Shown: in pieces, positions 38,007-47,500 of the stretch
Layout: every line of letters begins with the position of its first letter
Numbering within the stretch: the first letter of the stretch is position 1
NCBI GenBank assembly: GCA_039698035.1
Contig: JBDKSW010000004.1
Span: 124,001-188,000 of the forward strand
Length of the DNA: 64,000 bases
Reading direction: 5' to 3'
DNA from: JAJFUI01 sp039698035
Lineage (GTDB): Bacteria > Planctomycetota > Planctomycetia > Pirellulales > Thermoguttaceae
The notes under the pieces: generated by a model
The model's database searches: none
Seen by the model: the letters and a program-made list of their open reading frames with translations, nothing else
What the model was told of the DNA's origin: nothing
Position numbers and translations under genes: made by a program

Positions 38007-39452
38007 TTACGACTCGGTCCGTTGGCCGTATTGGCTCATCTTGCGTTTGAGCGTCACCCGATGAAGTCCCAGTTCGCGCGCGGCGGCCAGGAACTGCCCC
38101 CGGTGACGCTCCAGCACCGTTTCCAAAAGCGGCGGCTCGACGATTTGCAGCAATCGATCATGGAGATCGCCCATCGACGGCTCTTGAAGCTGATGCTCGG
38201 CCCAGTCGCGAATCATCGTGGCCAACATGGCTTCGCGCGTCTGCCCCGAATCACTGCCCGGCGGTGTCGGCATCGGCAGATGCTCCGGCAAGATCGGGCC
38301 GCCTCGGGCCAGAATCATGGCATGTTCCAACGCGTTTCGCAGCTCGCGGACATTCCCGTGCCAAGCGCGGCCTTCGAGCGTCTTCAATGTCTCGCCCGCC
38401 AGATGCGGTCGCGGCGAACCGCTGGCCGCCGAAAACATGTCGAGAAAATAGCGGCTTAGCTCGGCCACATCGCTGGTCCGTTCCCGAAGCGACGGAATCT
38501 CGATTTCGAACGTGATGAGGCGGAAATAGAGGTCCTCGCGGAAATCGCCTTGCACGACCCGCTTGTGCAAGTTCTGGTGCGTCGCGGAGACCACGCGAAA
38601 ATCACTCCGCACCGCGTGGTTCGCGCCGACGGGCAGAATCTCGCCATACTCGAGCACCCGCAGCAGCTTGACCTGCAGCGCTGGCGGAATGTCGGCCACC
38701 TCGTCGAAGAAGAGGGTGCCGCCGTGCGCCTGTTCCAGCAGCCCCTTGCGCGCCTGCTCGGCCCCGGTGAACGCCCCGCGAACGTGACCAAACAGCTCGC
38801 TCTCGGCCAGCGAAGGGCTCAGCGAAGCGACGTTGACTGGCACGAATGGCCCGTCGCTCCGCCGGCTGTACTGATGAATGGCTCGCGCGACAAGCTCCTT
38901 GCCCGTGCCGCTCTCGCCACGCACATGGACGCAGGCGTCCGACGGCGCCACGACCGCGATCCGCTTGAACACTTCCTGGATGGCCGGCGACGATCCGATC
39001 AGCCGCGGCGGCGGCGAGCGAAACGCCGGACTGCTTCGCTTGATCGTGGCCGTCTCAGTGCCGTTCTTTTCCTCTCCGGCCGAGGACTGGCCTGGCATTT
39101 GCATGGCCCGTTGAATGGCGCGCTGGGCAACGCCCAGGTCGAACGGTTTGACGAGATACTCGAACGCGCCGTTGCGGACGGCCTCGACCGCCGTGGCCAG
39201 ATCGCCGTAGGCCGTGATGACAATGACCGAGACGTTGCCGCACAACTCGCGGAACTGCTGTATGGCCGACAATCCATCCATGCCTGGCAGGCGGACGTCC
39301 AACACGATGACATCGGGCGGCCGGTTGCCTGCCGCTTCCAAGCCCTGTTCCGCGGAGGAAGCGACCGTGGCCGAATGGCCCAGCCCCTCGACCAGCTTGC
39401 GCAATCCCCAACAAATGCTCTGTTCGTCATCGACAATCAAAACGTGTGCCAT
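38007..39452 (-). CDS. NtrC-family sigma-54-dependent response regulator
   Basis: 481 residues with three domains. Residues 1-115 are a receiver with phospho-acceptor Asp52 (IVLDVRLPGMDG). Residues about 148-380 are the AAA+ sigma-54 activator, with Walker A GESGTGKE (179-186), the sigma-54 contact loop GAFTGA (226-231) and Walker B LFFDE (247-251). Residues about 430-481 are a Fis-type HTH (AARELGLHRVTLKRKMSQ). ATG 39452 starts the receiver; the frame upstream is not conserved. The partner kinase ends 79 nt upstream. The gene's presumed binding sites lie in the intergenic region at 41003-41040. Confidence 0.95.
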   Translation of the reverse strand: MAHVLIVDDEQSICWGLRKLVEGLGHSATVASSAEQGLEAAGNRPPDVIVLDVRLPGMDGLSAIQQFRELCGNVSVIVITAYGDLATAVEAVRNGAFEYLVKPFDLGVAQRAIQRAMQMPGQSSAGEEKNGTETATIKRSSPAFRSPPPRLIGSSPAIQEVFKRIAVVAPSDACVHVRGESGTGKELVARAIHQYSRRSDGPFVPVNVASLSPSLAESELFGHVRGAFTGAEQARKGLLEQAHGGTLFFDEVADIPPALQVKLLRVLEYGEILPVGANHAVRSDFRVVSATHQNLHKRVVQGDFREDLYFRLITFEIEIPSLRERTSDVAELSRYFLDMFSAASGSPRPHLAGETLKTLEGRAWHGNVRELRNALEHAMILARGGPILPEHLPMPTPPGSDSGQTREAMLATMIRDWAEHQLQEPSMGDLHDRLLQIVEPPLLETVLERHRGQFLAAARELGLHRVTLKRKMSQYGQRTES

Positions 39453-39531
39453 GGTCGGTGCTCTTTGTAATCCTTCATGCTCTGCTTCAAGTCGCTGGTC
39501 GCAAGCAGAGTCCGACACCCCCGGGCCGCCA

Positions 39532-40986
39532 TCAGGCTGGCAAGGGAAAATCAAAGGAAAAACAGGTCCACTCGCCGTCGCGCCGCCAACGGACGCTGCC
39601 GTCGTGGCGCTCGGCGATTTGCCGGGCCACGAAGAGCCCCAATCCGAAGCCATCCGGTTTCGTCGTGACAAACGAGTCGAACAGCCGCTCGCAAACGGCC
39701 GGGTCCGGGCCGGGCCCCGTGTCTAACACGCGAATCGCGCCCCGGCCGTCCTCGCCGCGTGCGATCTCGACCCGCACACGCGGCGGCACAGCGCCTCCAG
39801 CCACCGCCGCGTCCGCCGCGTTGATCGCCAAATTGCTGATTAGTTGTCGCAGCGCGTCGGGATCGCCGTCGAGAAACACGGGCGCCCCTGGCGGCGAAAA
39901 TTGAAGCTCGATTCCCGCATGGAGGTACGACGGCCGCACGAGTCCCAAAACTTCTTCCACCAGCCGTGTCGCGTTGATCCGCTGACGCACGGGCGGCGCC
40001 GCTTGCTCGATCGACAGGAACTGTCGCAGATAGGACTCCATCAGTCGCAATTGCCGCAATGCGACATCCAGCGATTCGTCGGTCGGGCCGTTGGGACACT
40101 CGCGCCGGTGGAGCTCGATGGCCATCCGCCCGCCTGTGGCCGCATTGCGAAGCTGGTGGGCCATCGAGGCGCCAAGCTGGCCCAGGGTCTTCAGCCGCTC
40201 GTTGTGGCGAACGTCGCGCTCGTAGTCGGCCAACTGCCGGCTCATCCGATTGATCGAATCGGCCAAGTCGCGCAACTCGTCATTGCGATGCCCCACCGGG
40301 ATCGACGTGAAATCGCCTCGGGCGATGGCCACCGTCCGATCCACCAGCAAAGCGATCGGTCGCGCCAGTCGGCGGGCTAGCCAACTTGCAATCGCCACGG
40401 CAATACCGGCCGCCACCAGGCCAGCGATCAGCGCCGGATAGACGGCCTGCCGGACGCGGGAGGCCATTTCGTCTTCGGGATAGAGGATCAGCAGCGTCGA
40501 GGGCGATGAACGATGCAAGCGGCTCGGCACATCAATCAGATCCACCAAATAGTTGCGGTCCCCCAAAGCGACCGTCGATTGGCTTCCCAGCGAGCGCTTC
40601 TCGGCTTTGGTTTTGGGCGTCCCGGCGATTCGAGCAAACTCTTCCAACCAGGGCCCCTGCAGTGGCAGCGTGCTTTCCTCGGCCCGGTGTTGAGCGTCAA
40701 TCAGCACGAACTCGGCGCCTGAGAGTCCTTTCATTTGCCAGAGGACCGAGCCGGTCAGCGGGAACGGCGCATCGCCCAGCGTTTTGGCCACCCGGCGAAG
40801 GTCCTTGGCCTGGTCACTTCGAACACGCCGAGCGAGCCACGAGGCCGTGATCGCGGTAGCCAAGATCACGGCCAGCAACACGACGGCGACCATCGGGACG
40901 AGCAACTGCCAACGGATCGGCCAACGCACGCCAGACGGCTCGTCGGCGGAAACCCGTGTCGGCGAATTGGATGGAACGTGTGGCAT
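39532..40986 (-). CDS. Two-component sensor histidine kinase
   Basis: 484 residues. Membrane helices lie at about 29-51 and 184-203, enclosing an extracytoplasmic sensor of about 130 residues with no known fold. A HAMP domain follows (about 204-256), then the HisKA region with the phospho-acceptor His277 in SMAHQLRNAATG. The ATPase domain has the N-box LISNLAINAADAA and the G-boxes DTGPGPD and GFGLGLFVARQIAE. ATG 40986 is chosen over upstream codons because GGGAG precedes it and the membrane helix follows. The regulator is encoded next. The promoter and two palindromes lie directly upstream. Confidence 0.93.
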   Translation of the reverse strand: MPHVPSNSPTRVSADEPSGVRWPIRWQLLVPMVAVVLLAVILATAITASWLARRVRSDQAKDLRRVAKTLGDAPFPLTGSVLWQMKGLSGAEFVLIDAQHRAEESTLPLQGPWLEEFARIAGTPKTKAEKRSLGSQSTVALGDRNYLVDLIDVPSRLHRSSPSTLLILYPEDEMASRVRQAVYPALIAGLVAAGIAVAIASWLARRLARPIALLVDRTVAIARGDFTSIPVGHRNDELRDLADSINRMSRQLADYERDVRHNERLKTLGQLGASMAHQLRNAATGGRMAIELHRRECPNGPTDESLDVALRQLRLMESYLRQFLSIEQAAPPVRQRINATRLVEEVLGLVRPSYLHAGIELQFSPPGAPVFLDGDPDALRQLISNLAINAADAAVAGGAVPPRVRVEIARGEDGRGAIRVLDTGPGPDPAVCERLFDSFVTTKPDGFGLGLFVARQIAERHDGSVRWRRDGEWTCFSFDFPLPA

Positions 40987-41002
40987 GGCGACTCCCGAGC
41001 AA

Positions 41003-41040
41003 TGTCGATAAAATCGACACGCATGTCGAGACGCTCGACA
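41003..41040. promoter_or_regulatory. Two tandem palindromes, likely activator-binding sites (UAS)
   Basis: The perfect inverted repeat TGTCGA-N5-TCGACA occurs twice: 41003-41019 and 41024-41040. The start-to-start spacing is exactly 21 bp, two turns of the helix, so dimers would bind one face. It lies about 90-125 bp upstream of the sigma-54 promoter candidate and just downstream of the leftward kinase promoter. Confidence 0.8.
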
Positions 41041-41047
41041 CTCGTGT

Positions 41048-41077
41048 ATTATAACGATTGAGCGCCAAGCGACACAA
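41048..41077 (-). promoter_or_regulatory. Leftward promoter for the kinase-regulator operon
   Basis: On the minus strand: TTGTGT (41077-41072), an 18-bp spacer and a perfect TATAAT (41053-41048). The predicted start of transcription is near 41041, so both palindromes fall in the first 40 transcribed bases. Confidence 0.55.
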
Positions 41078-41127
41078 CGCTCGTCAAACAAAGAACATAA
41101 CTCGGCCGGACACCCGGCCAGTATTTA

Positions 41128-41144
41128 CGGCATTGTTTTTGCAT
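41128..41144 (+). promoter_or_regulatory. Candidate sigma-54 (-24/-12) promoter for the toroid-protein gene
   Basis: CGGCATTGTTTTTGCAT at 41128-41144 carries GG (41129-41130), exactly ten bases, then GC (41141-41142). This is the spacing of sigma-54 promoters, with TTGCA intact at -12. The -24 half reads CGGCAT instead of TGGCAC, two mismatches. Predicted start of transcription is near 41154. Confidence 0.6.
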
Positions 41145-41195
41145 ATAGAAGCGTGCCAGGCCGGCCGCTGCGCCGACACCCGGCCGTCCACACTT

Positions 41196-41205
41196 GGAGG
41201 AAGGA
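41196..41205 (+). promoter_or_regulatory. Ribosome-binding site that fixes the GTG start at 41209
   Basis: GGAGGAAGGA at 41196-41205 lies 3-12 nt before GTG 41209. It overlaps the alternative TTG at 41194, which is therefore unlikely to be the start. Confidence 0.65.
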
Positions 41206-41208
41206 AAC

Positions 41209-42378
41209 GTGGAACCCTCGAACGGAATCGTCACGACCACGAACGGCCGGCACACCTTGGAACTGTTTGCGATGGCCGCAGCCGTCTGTCTGGCGTTGGC
41301 CGGGCCGCGCGCCGTCGCTCACGATGCCAAGGCCGGGCAGCCCGGGCCCGATCCGAAGCTCTACCAGACCACGGTGGACCGGGCCATCGCGTTTCTCACC
41401 TCGCGGCAATCGCCCGAAGGCGCCCTGAGCCCGCAGTTGGGCATCGGGCCAACGGCGTTGTACGCCCTGGGCCTGTTGCGCGCCGGCCGGTCGCCCAGCG
41501 ATCCACAGGTCGCCAAAAGCCTGGCCTTTCTCGAAGAGGCCTCGCAAGAGACCGGCGGCATCCACATGCCGGGCGGACGCATCCCAAACTACGAGACGTG
41601 CGTCGCGCTTCTCTGCTTCAAGGAAGCCAATCGCGGCGGTCGCTACGACAAGATCATCAAAAATGCCGAAAACTTTCTCCGCGAGGGCCAAGCGGACGAA
41701 CGCAAGGGAAAAGAGAGGTCGGACGTCGCCTATGGCGGCATGGGCTACGGCGGCCGCACCCGTCCCGACCTGTCCAACACGGCCTATTTGCTTGACGCCT
41801 TGAAGGCGTGCGGCGCGACGGTCGACGATCCGGCCGTTCAGAAAGCGTTGGCATTCGCTTCGCGGTGTCAGAACCTCGAAAGCGAGCACAATACGACGAA
41901 GTACGCCTCGAAGGTCAACGACGGCGGCTTCTTCTATACGCCCGTGCTGAGCAAGCAGGACGAATCGCGGCAAACGCCCGGGGGCGGCCTCCGCAGCTAC
42001 GGCTCGATGACCTATTCGGGGCTGAAAAGCATGGTCTATGCCGGCCTGACCAAGGACGATCCGCGAGTGAAAGCGGCCCTGCAATGGATCCGCAAGAACT
42101 ACGACCTGAAGTCGAACCCGGGCATGGGCGAGGCGGGGCTCTATTACTACTATCACACGTTCGCCAAGGCGTTGGACGTGCTTGGCCAGGACGAGATCGA
42201 GGACGCCAAGGGCGTGAAGCATGACTGGCGCCGCGAGTTGACCGAAGAACTTGCCCGGCGACAAAAGGCCAATGGATCGTGGGTCAATGCAAACACTCAA
42301 TGGATGGAGGGCGACCCGAACCTAGCCACGGCCTTTGCCCTGCTGGCCCTGACGCACTGTCGACCGGCCGCTCGGTAA
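41209..42378 (+). CDS. Secreted alpha/alpha-toroid (prenyltransferase/squalene oxidase repeat) protein
   Basis: 389 residues. A signal sequence near residues 15-40 (LFAMAAAVCLALAGPRAVA) is followed by repeats of the type found in squalene cyclases and prenyltransferases (AIAFLTSRQSPEGAL, ALYALGLLRAG, KALAFASRCQN, ALQWIRKNYDLKSN, and a final GSWVNANTQWMEGDPNLATA). No DxDD-type catalytic acid of squalene-hopene cyclases is visible, so a binding or scaffolding role outside the cytoplasm is as likely as catalysis. GTG 41209 follows GGAGG and AAGGA. The upstream region has a sigma-54 promoter candidate with tandem activator sites, pointing to control by the divergent two-component pair. Confidence 0.8.
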   Translation: MEPSNGIVTTTNGRHTLELFAMAAAVCLALAGPRAVAHDAKAGQPGPDPKLYQTTVDRAIAFLTSRQSPEGALSPQLGIGPTALYALGLLRAGRSPSDPQVAKSLAFLEEASQETGGIHMPGGRIPNYETCVALLCFKEANRGGRYDKIIKNAENFLREGQADERKGKERSDVAYGGMGYGGRTRPDLSNTAYLLDALKACGATVDDPAVQKALAFASRCQNLESEHNTTKYASKVNDGGFFYTPVLSKQDESRQTPGGGLRSYGSMTYSGLKSMVYAGLTKDDPRVKAALQWIRKNYDLKSNPGMGEAGLYYYYHTFAKALDVLGQDEIEDAKGVKHDWRRELTEELARRQKANGSWVNANTQWMEGDPNLATAFALLALTHCRPAAR

Positions 42379-42437
42379 GGTGCTGTCGCTCCGACGGGGC
42401 GCCACTCGTTGAGCCCCGCTCTGAGAAAAATGGGGGC

Positions 42438-42451
42438 TGTCCCTCGGGACA
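42438..42451. promoter_or_regulatory. 14-bp palindrome upstream of the DUF1559 gene
   Basis: TGTCCC-TC-GGGACA (42438-42451), 126 bp before the ATG at 42578. The 2-nt loop makes an RNA hairpin unlikely, so a DNA-binding site is possible. No promoter elements were identified around it. Confidence 0.35.
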
Positions 42452-42577
42452 CCGTACGGAGAATATGACTGGCCCCGTGGGCCGAAACAAGTCAAAACCC
42501 CATTCGCGCTCACAGGACGTTGCCCTGGGCCGGATGAACCAAGGGCCCTCGGCCCAACACTTGCCGCAAACCAATCG

Positions 42578-43597
42578 ATGAAACGGGCTGCCTTTACCCT
42601 GGTCGAATTGCTGGTGGTCATCACGATCATCGGCATTCTCGTTTCGCTCATCCTGCCGGCCGTGCAGGCGGCGCGCGAGGCGGCGCGAAAAACGCAGTGC
42701 GGCAACAATCTCAAGCAACTCAGCCTGGCCATGCTGAACTATGAGCAGCAAAACAACGTGCTGCCCATGTCTTCCAATTGGTTTACGCCGCAGGTGTTCT
42801 TGCTGCCGCATATTGAACAGCAAGCCTTATATGACTTGCTGGATGTAAGCGTCCAAGTGTCCGACCGAGAGCCGATGCGATCCGCGGCGGCCACGGTCGT
42901 ATCGACGTTCATCTGCCCGAGCGACGCCGAGCCGGTCGTGCATACGTACACTTCCTCGGCTGGCGGATCGGGTGTCAAAACGTTTTCAGGCTCGTTGGTC
43001 GCCGCAGGCATCAATTATGCAATCAACGGCTCCAGCGGCGCCGGCACATCGACAACAAACATTGACGTGTTCGTCGTCGATCCCACGAAAGGGATTCCCG
43101 ACGGCATCTGCTATAAGAACGCCAAGTTGAGGACCCGCGACATTAAGGACGGGCTATCGAATACAATCGCGTTCTCCGAATCCCTGCGCGGAGATGGCAG
43201 CACGCTTTCGACGACCCCGTCCATCGGCGACATGCAGATCTATGCGGCCTCGGTCTCGAACATCATGACCGTGGCGGCCAACTGCGACAACAACAGCCCC
43301 ACCGCGGCAATCAACGCCGCCACAAGCTGGCGCAGAATGGCCATGACCAACTGGTTCATGATCAGCCAGGAGGCTGGCCCTATTCTGAAGGCAAGGTTCA
43401 CCCCCAATAGCCCCGTGCCGGATCTGAATCAGGCTAGAAATTGGGTCAACGCCGCCCGAAGTCGTCACCCCGGTGGGGTCAATTGCGGTTTCTGCGACGG
43501 CAGCGTCGCGTTCATTAGCGACCCGATCGACGCGACAACGTGGCACGCCCTTTGGACCCGAGCGGGCGGAGAAATCACTTCAGGAGATTCGTTCTGA
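42578..43597 (+). CDS. DUF1559 protein with prepilin-type N-terminus
   Basis: 339 residues. The N-terminus has the type IV prepilin/pseudopilin cleavage and methylation pattern (KRAAFTLVELLVVITIIGIL), then the DUF1559 signature AREAARKTQCGNNLKQLSLA. The C-terminal motif SRHPGGVNCGFCDGSVAFI is the H-x-DG end typical of this family. Planctomycetes carry large families of such proteins, probably secreted or assembled through a pseudopilin system; their role is not established. It lies 199 bp after the toroid-protein gene and could be in the same unit or separately expressed. Confidence 0.95.
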   Translation: MKRAAFTLVELLVVITIIGILVSLILPAVQAAREAARKTQCGNNLKQLSLAMLNYEQQNNVLPMSSNWFTPQVFLLPHIEQQALYDLLDVSVQVSDREPMRSAAATVVSTFICPSDAEPVVHTYTSSAGGSGVKTFSGSLVAAGINYAINGSSGAGTSTTNIDVFVVDPTKGIPDGICYKNAKLRTRDIKDGLSNTIAFSESLRGDGSTLSTTPSIGDMQIYAASVSNIMTVAANCDNNSPTAAINAATSWRRMAMTNWFMISQEAGPILKARFTPNSPVPDLNQARNWVNAARSRHPGGVNCGFCDGSVAFISDPIDATTWHALWTRAGGEITSGDSF

Positions 43598-43651
43598 TTC
43601 AAACCGCGATTCCAGTGTGGGAATCCATTCACCGCGAGTTCCTAATTTTTC

Positions 43652-44467
43652 ATGAACGCAAGCACGCCCCAAGAGAAAACGACCAGCGCCCCGCCGCTTC
43701 GCGTCGAGCGATTGACCAAGCGATTCCGGCAAGGCAACACGACGATCGAGGCCCTGCGAGACGTCTCGCTGACCATTGAACAAGGCCAGTTCGTGGCCGT
43801 CATGGGCGCCAGCGGCTCTGGCAAGAGCACGCTGCTGCACGTCATGGCCGGCCTGACTCGACCGGAAGAAGGCCGGGTTTGGGTCGATGGCCAGAACCTG
43901 GCCGCCATGCCGGACCGCGAGCTAACGCTCTTCCGCCGCCGCCGAATTGGGCTGGTCTTTCAGGCATTCAACCTCATCCCGACACTGACGGCCCGCGACA
44001 ACATCCTGCTGCCCGTCTTGGCCGACGGGCGCGAGCAAGAGGTCGAACCCGAGCTCGGCGAACTGCTTCATCGCCTCGGGTTGGCGGACCGCACGGCACA
44101 CCGGCCCGACGCGCTCAGTGGGGGAGAACAACAGCGCGTGGCCATCGCGCGAGCCGTCATCGGCAACCCCTCGATCGTTTTGGCCGACGAGCCGACCGGC
44201 AGCCTCGACTCCGTGACTGGCCAAAGCATCTGCAAGCTGCTGCAACAACTGTGCGTCTTGTACGACCGCACCATCGTCATGGTAACTCACGAGCCGGCCG
44301 TCGCCGTTTGGGCCGAGCGAATCGTCGTCCTCCGGGACGGGCAAGTCCTGACCGAGTTCCCCACCGCGCAGTTCGACGACGTGCATGACCTGGCCGCCTA
44401 TTACCAGGATGTCGTGGGCTCTGGACCGACAGGCAAACCCACGGGCCGCACCAAGGTCAAGCCCTAA
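43652..44467 (+). CDS. ABC transporter ATP-binding protein (LolD/MacB-like)
   Basis: 271 residues. Walker A is GASGSGKST, the Q-loop is in VFQAFNLIPTLTARDNILLP, the ABC signature is LSGGEQQRVAIARA and Walker B is IVLADEPTGSLD, with the H-loop His in MVTHEPA. The segment after Walker A and the phrase QAFNLIPTLT are characteristic of the LolD/MacB/FtsE class that powers FtsX-like permeases for lipoprotein or peptide handling. The adjacent permease starts 84 nt downstream, forming a complete two-gene transporter. Confidence 0.95.
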   Translation: MNASTPQEKTTSAPPLRVERLTKRFRQGNTTIEALRDVSLTIEQGQFVAVMGASGSGKSTLLHVMAGLTRPEEGRVWVDGQNLAAMPDRELTLFRRRRIGLVFQAFNLIPTLTARDNILLPVLADGREQEVEPELGELLHRLGLADRTAHRPDALSGGEQQRVAIARAVIGNPSIVLADEPTGSLDSVTGQSICKLLQQLCVLYDRTIVMVTHEPAVAVWAERIVVLRDGQVLTEFPTAQFDDVHDLAAYYQDVVGSGPTGKPTGRTKVKP

Positions 44468-44551
44468 CCGCAACGTGGCGACACGGATGGAACGACGAGC
44501 ATTGGTTTCGCCTTGGCCTGACGAGGTCGCGGCGGTCCCGCGGAGAGAAAC

Positions 44552-47500
44552 ATGAAGGTTGCGTGGAAACTGGCCCTCGCCTATGTCGTGCAGCACCCGA
44601 CACGGACGCTGCTGACCTGCTCGGCAATGATCGCTTCCGTATGCATCGTGGTCTGGGTCGCTAGCAGCTACGACGCCCTGGCTTCGCAGTTTGGACAACA
44701 AGCGACCGAATATCTCGGGCGGTATGACTTTTTTGTCGTACCAGAGGACCCGGAGAATCCGACGATCGCTTCGGAGCTCACCACGACGTTGCGTCGTGAT
44801 CCGGCCGTGGCCGAGGTCGAGCCGGTGTCGCAGTCGCAAGTGCGGTTAATGAACCCCAACGCCGAGCCGGAGATGGACCCGATGGCTGGCGGCATGGGGG
44901 GTAGCATGCGAGGGCCGACGCAGCGACCGCCGCGCGATCCAGCCCAGACGGCCGCCGTGGAAAAGACCGACAGTCCTCGCCCCAAGAGAGAGGCGGGGCC
45001 CGGCGGTCCTCCCTCCAAGGGAAATGGAGCCGACAGACCGCGAAGACCTGGCCCTAGCGGACCCGGTGGGCCGGGCGGAATGCCGCGAATGCGCCCCATG
45101 TCGCCGCCAACCCTGGTCGGAACGGATGCCAAGGACCCGCCTTATGAACTGCTCGAAGGCGTCTGGCTCGATCATCAACATCCCGAACACCGCGGCGCCG
45201 TTCTCACCAAGGCAACTGCCGAGTCCTTGAAGGCAAAACTGGGCGACCCACTGCTGCTGATCATCGGCATGAAAGAGTTCCGCATCCATGTGGCCGGCGT
45301 GATCGGCCAGGGCGCGACGCAGACAGGCATGATGGGCATGGGCCGCGGAATGCGACGGCCCAGCTCGACGAAGCCCCGAACGGGCGTCGAGGCCGGGCCC
45401 GCCTCGTCGGCCATCTATCTGCCACGCGCATTGGCCGACCAATTCTCGCGTGGCAAATCGAGAACCAATCTCGTCAACATTCGACTGAAACCGGAGGCGA
45501 AGTCCCAGATTGCCGATTTCCGCAAGAGATGGGAGCCACAGCTCGCCACGTCGAAGCCGATGGCCTCGATGCTTGGTCTGGAGGACATCAAGACGGAAAT
45601 CTCCGAGGGAATGGTGGCCCGACAGTCGCGGCAACAAGCGTGGGCCGCCACGGGTCTTTCGTTGCTAGCCGCTCTGTTCATCATCTTCACCACCTTGAGC
45701 ATGGGCGTCACCGAACGCGTGCGGCAGTTCGCTGTCATGCGGGCCGTCGGCCTAACTCGCGGCCAAGTGTCGCAGGCGATTGCCGTCGAGGGGCTTCTGC
45801 TGGCGCTCATCGGCTGGCTTGGTGGCCTTGCGGCCGGCCGGGCCATCCTGGCCATGGTTGCGCATTTCAGGCCCGAACTGTTTCGAAACGGCCCAACGCT
45901 TGGAACCTGGTGCATCGCGTTGACTGCCCTGAGCGCGTTCGGCGGCGCGCTGGCCGCGTCCATCGTGCCAGCGTGGCGAGCCAACAGCGTCGAGCCGTTG
46001 GAAGCCATGTCGCCACCAAGGTCGCCGCGCCCCGGCAGTCGCCGTGCCATCGCGTTGGCGATCCTCGGGCTGCCGCTTATCGCCATCAATCCGATTCTCG
46101 TATACGCCACGTCGGCTTCGATGTCGAGCGATACGCTTTACTACGTCTACATGGCCGTCGGTTGCACGAGCATGGCCATCGGATTCTTGTTGCTGACGCC
46201 AATCGCGATCCTTGCGGTCGAGCGATTCGTCGGACCCTGGCTCGCCCGGCTCTTGGGCATCGAACCACGATTGCTTCGCTCGCAGCTTGGAAGCAACCTG
46301 TGGCGAACCTTGGGCACCACCGCAGCCCTGACCGTCGGACTGGGACTCTATGTGTCCATCCAAATCTGGGGCTATTCGATGCTGGAACCGTTCAAGCCAG
46401 GCCGCTGGGTGCCGGACATGCTCGTCTGCTTCCCACGTGGCGGGCTGCCGGACTCCGAAATCGACGCCGTGCGCCACGTCGAAGGCGTCCGCTCTGAAAC
46501 GTGCATTCCGCTGGCCGTCGAACAGCCGAAGCTCGCTTCCGACATCACCCGCAGCGAGCAGTTCAACTCGGTCACACGGCAGAACAACGTCATCATGATC
46601 GGCCTGGATCCCCAAGTGGCATTCGGCGGTTCCGATCCGCTGATTCAGGCCGACTTCGTCGAGGGCCGCGCAAGCGAAGCCATCGCCAAGCTGAAACAGG
46701 GCCGCAATTGCATCGTGCCCGACCATTTTCTGCGAGCCGCCGGTCTGAAGCTTGGCGACCACTTCACGATGGTCCTTCCGGACAGGCCGGATCGAAAGGT
46801 GGAGTACACGATTGTCGGCGCGGTCTCGCTGCCCGGCTGGCATTGGATGACGAAATTCTCCGGACTGCGGCGTCGCGAGGGGCGTTCGGCTGCGATGGTC
46901 TTCGCGGATTACGCCACCGTGCGCCGCGACTTCGAGCTCCATCAGATCAATTTCTTTTGGATGAGCGTGGACGAAAATTATGGCCGGAAGCACCTCGATC
47001 GGGCCGAACAAATCGCCGCGGAATTGAAGGCCGCAACGGAGGCCCATCGGATGCCAGGCGGTCCGGCGCCAGCCGACACGGACGGTCCAATGGACGGCCG
47101 AAAGGCCGCAATGCTCTTGGCCGGAGAGGCGTTACGGCCCATCGCCGATCGCAACCAGGGCGAAAAGCAGCCGGTCAACGCCCAAGGCACCTGGGCAGCC
47201 GGGGCCCAGATGTTCGGCGAGTCGGTGCGCGTCAGCACGCCCGACGAAGTCCTCGTCCGCATTGTCGCTCGAGCGGGCGACTGGATCTGGGGCATGAGCT
47301 ACCTGCCGCTGGTGACGCTGTTGGCCACGTCCCTGGGCGTGGTCAACACGGTCATGGCGTCCGTGCGCGCCCGGCGTTGGGAGTTCGGCGTCCTGCGAGC
47401 GATCGGCGTCACCCGTTCCGGCCTCGTCCGCATGGTCGTGGGCGAAGGCATTCTGATCGGTCTGATCACATGCCTGCTGAGCCTGGCCTTTGGCATCACG

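Noticed and set aside
41209..42378. A squalene-hopene cyclase
   Set aside because: The repeats match the toroid fold, but the protein is short, has a signal sequence and lacks the catalytic DxDD motif.
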